From: CAXBNB01 sp040151475
Lineage (GTDB): Bacteria; Bacteroidota; Bacteroidia; Cytophagales; Cyclobacteriaceae
Reading direction: 5' to 3'
Assembly: GCF_040151475.1 (NCBI RefSeq)
Contig: NZ_JBDKWG010000142.1
Span: forward strand, 1-64,000
Length of the DNA: 64,000 bases
Shown here: one piece after another, positions 62,977 through 64,000 of the stretch
How the letters are laid out: each line of letters starts with the position of its first letter
How positions within the stretch are numbered: position 1 is the stretch's first letter
The notes under the pieces: generated by a model
Told to the model about the DNA's origin: nothing
What the model saw: the letters and a program-made list of their open reading frames with translations, nothing else
The model's database searches: none
Program-made: the position numbers and the translations under genes

Positions 62977-64000
62977 TTAAAAATGAATAGAGCTATGACC
63001 TGGTGTTCTCATTCTTTTCTGTTCTATGGCATTTTGTCTTCTTTGTACAGCTTGCATTTGTTTAGCTTGAGTTTTTGTAGGAGCATTCTTCAAACCTGAA
63101 TTAGCATCTCTCGGATTTAAAACAGCTCCATTTGAATCTCTTACTTCATAGTGCAAATGTGATGCTGTACTTGTTCCTGTATTTCCAATCTTACCAATGG
63201 TTTCACCTCTTTTTACCACTTGATTATTAGATACTGCCGTAGAGTTATCTTGTAAGTGGAAAAATGAATGCTTGTTGCCTCTATTGTCTTTCATATGTAC
63301 CCTGTTTCCAGCACCATCACTATCATCTTTGCTTTTTACCACAAGTATTTTTCCATTTGCAGGAGCAACTATGTCTTTACCTTCACTAGCAGAACTTCCA
63401 TCAACATCAACTATATCAATTCCTTTATGAGGCCTTGCTTTTCCAGTAACAGGATGAACTCTATTTGGATTTTGCTCACTTGATATCACAGGGTCTTTTA
63501 CTGGCGATATTGTGACTTTATCATCTGCAATTTTCTTATTTTGACTATCTAGTTCAACTCGCTTCTCATGAATAGTCTGTGAGTTATTCCCATTATTCTT
63601 ATTTTTCTTATCATCTTCAGGAATCATCCCATCAGGATCAATAAAACGTATCGGATTATCAAAGGCGTAATTGTAAGGCGAATGTCTTCTCATCAGATCA
63701 GCGGCAAGATCTACCGTATGCCACTTACCCAATGTAGGATCATAATATCTCGTTTGATAATCGTACCATCCTAAATCTAGGTCAGCAACCAATTCTTTAC
63801 CATTATACTTAAAATTCTGATCCACAGTCCCTGGCTTTGTATAAGAGTTAAAAGCCAGACCAAAGGGATAATAATCTGTCGTCTCCAGTACAGGACTCTC
63901 ACTTATCGCTACATCAAGGTTATCAAAGAACACATAATTAGAGCTATTGCTCTCATTACTAAGGTAAATATAGATAAATCCTGCTCGATCTATGATAAGA
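62977..64000 (-). CDS. RHS-core protein with C-terminal M23 metallopeptidase (5' end beyond the window)
   Basis: The frame is open to the window edge, so this is the C-terminal 341 residues of a larger gene. Near the edge it reads DRAGFIYIYLSNES and VFFDNLDVAISESPVLETT, then the RHS-associated core YYPFGLAFNSYTKPGT, WYDYQTRYYDPTLGKWHTVD and NPIRFIDPDG. After this boundary comes a Lys/Asn-rich linker and an M23-type peptidase with HKGIDIVDVDG (His/Asp), SFFHLQDN and ASHLHYEVRD (H-x-H). M23 enzymes cleave peptidoglycan peptide bridges, so it is a probable toxin with a cell-wall-degrading tip. A GTG at 63933 is not the true start. Confidence 0.85.
   Translation of the reverse strand, partial: LIIDRAGFIYIYLSNESNSSNYVFFDNLDVAISESPVLETTDYYPFGLAFNSYTKPGTVDQNFKYNGKELVADLDLGWYDYQTRYYDPTLGKWHTVDLAADLMRRHSPYNYAFDNPIRFIDPDGMIPEDDKKNKNNGNNSQTIHEKRVELDSQNKKIADDKVTISPVKDPVISSEQNPNRVHPVTGKARPHKGIDIVDVDGSSASEGKDIVAPANGKILVVKSKDDSDGAGNRVHMKDNRGNKHSFFHLQDNSTAVSNNQVVKRGETIGKIGNTGTSTASHLHYEVRDSNGAVLNPRDANSGLKNAPTKTQAKQMQAVQRRQNAIEQKRMRTPGHSSIHF

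Noticed and set aside
1..64000. CRISPR array, prophage, rRNA operon or IS transposase
   Set aside because: I scanned for regularly spaced repeats, phage structural genes, rRNA signatures and transposase motifs and saw none.

Overview
The window is AT-rich chromosomal DNA from a member of the Bacteroidota, most likely a free-living Cytophagia/Cytophagales species. This rests on a SusC/SusD pair with an ECF-sigma/FecR switch, a type IX secretion C-terminal sorting domain, DUF3078, DUF6048 and DUF3857 proteins, an RHS protein with bacteroidete-style core motifs, and TANNTTTG-type -7 promoter boxes. I see no rRNA gene, transposase gene, CRISPR array or phage structural gene.

Layout. (1) 0-12.7 kb is mostly housekeeping: pgpA and a GtrA protein; a PAP2 phosphatase; a two-TM potassium channel with TrkA domains; a minus-strand run ftsH - lpxH - propeller-like protein - DUF6452-like - DUF6048-like; rsfS and birA divergent; ahcY; and an MsbA-type ABC exporter. 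(2) 12.8-17.4 kb is a surface-glycan block with an O-methyltransferase-like gene converging on a tight minus-strand operon of three glycosyltransferases and a second methyltransferase. (3) 17.5-32.4 kb returns to core genes: an ECF sigma with a small zinc-type anti-sigma, gmk, nadD, frr, pyrH, a biotinyl carrier with an Lrp regulator, an acyl-CoA ligase, two tandem DUF3078 proteins, pirin, a fatty acid hydroxylase-family membrane protein, a lipid kinase, a VTT membrane protein, fabI and ispE. A probable structured RNA with a canonical tRNA T-arm and its own terminator lies at about 22.1 kb. (4) 32.4-40.3 kb holds a secreted EEP-family protein, an 0.8 kb non-coding stretch full of inverted repeats, and a 2082-residue repeat-rich type IX-secreted protein.

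(5) 40.7-57.5 kb is a polysaccharide-utilisation-like locus on the minus strand. Transcription order is: two FAD-dependent oxidoreductases, ECF sigma, FecR, SusC with an STN domain, SusD, a c-haem/VCBS-repeat lipoprotein, a transglutaminase-like lipoprotein, a GH20 beta-N-acetylhexosaminidase and a jelly-roll-like lipoprotein. The expected logic is outer-membrane sensing and uptake by SusCD, relayed through FecR to the sigma factor, with GH20 pointing to an N-acetylhexosamine-containing glycan. (6) 57.8-61.8 kb has two overlapping DUF3857/transglutaminase-fold genes, one of which has lost its catalytic Cys and His. (7) 62-64 kb is the end of an RHS polymorphic-toxin locus: an RHS core fused to an M23 metallopeptidase, a small lipoprotein immediately downstream that may be its immunity protein, and two 119-bp direct repeats flanking a scrap of RHS repeat.

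The most unusual signals are the tRNA-like RNA, the RHS-M23/lipoprotein pair with its duplicated terminator module, the inverted repeats at 33.3-33.8 kb, a terminator on the strand antisense to susC, and the mixed enzyme content of the glycan locus.
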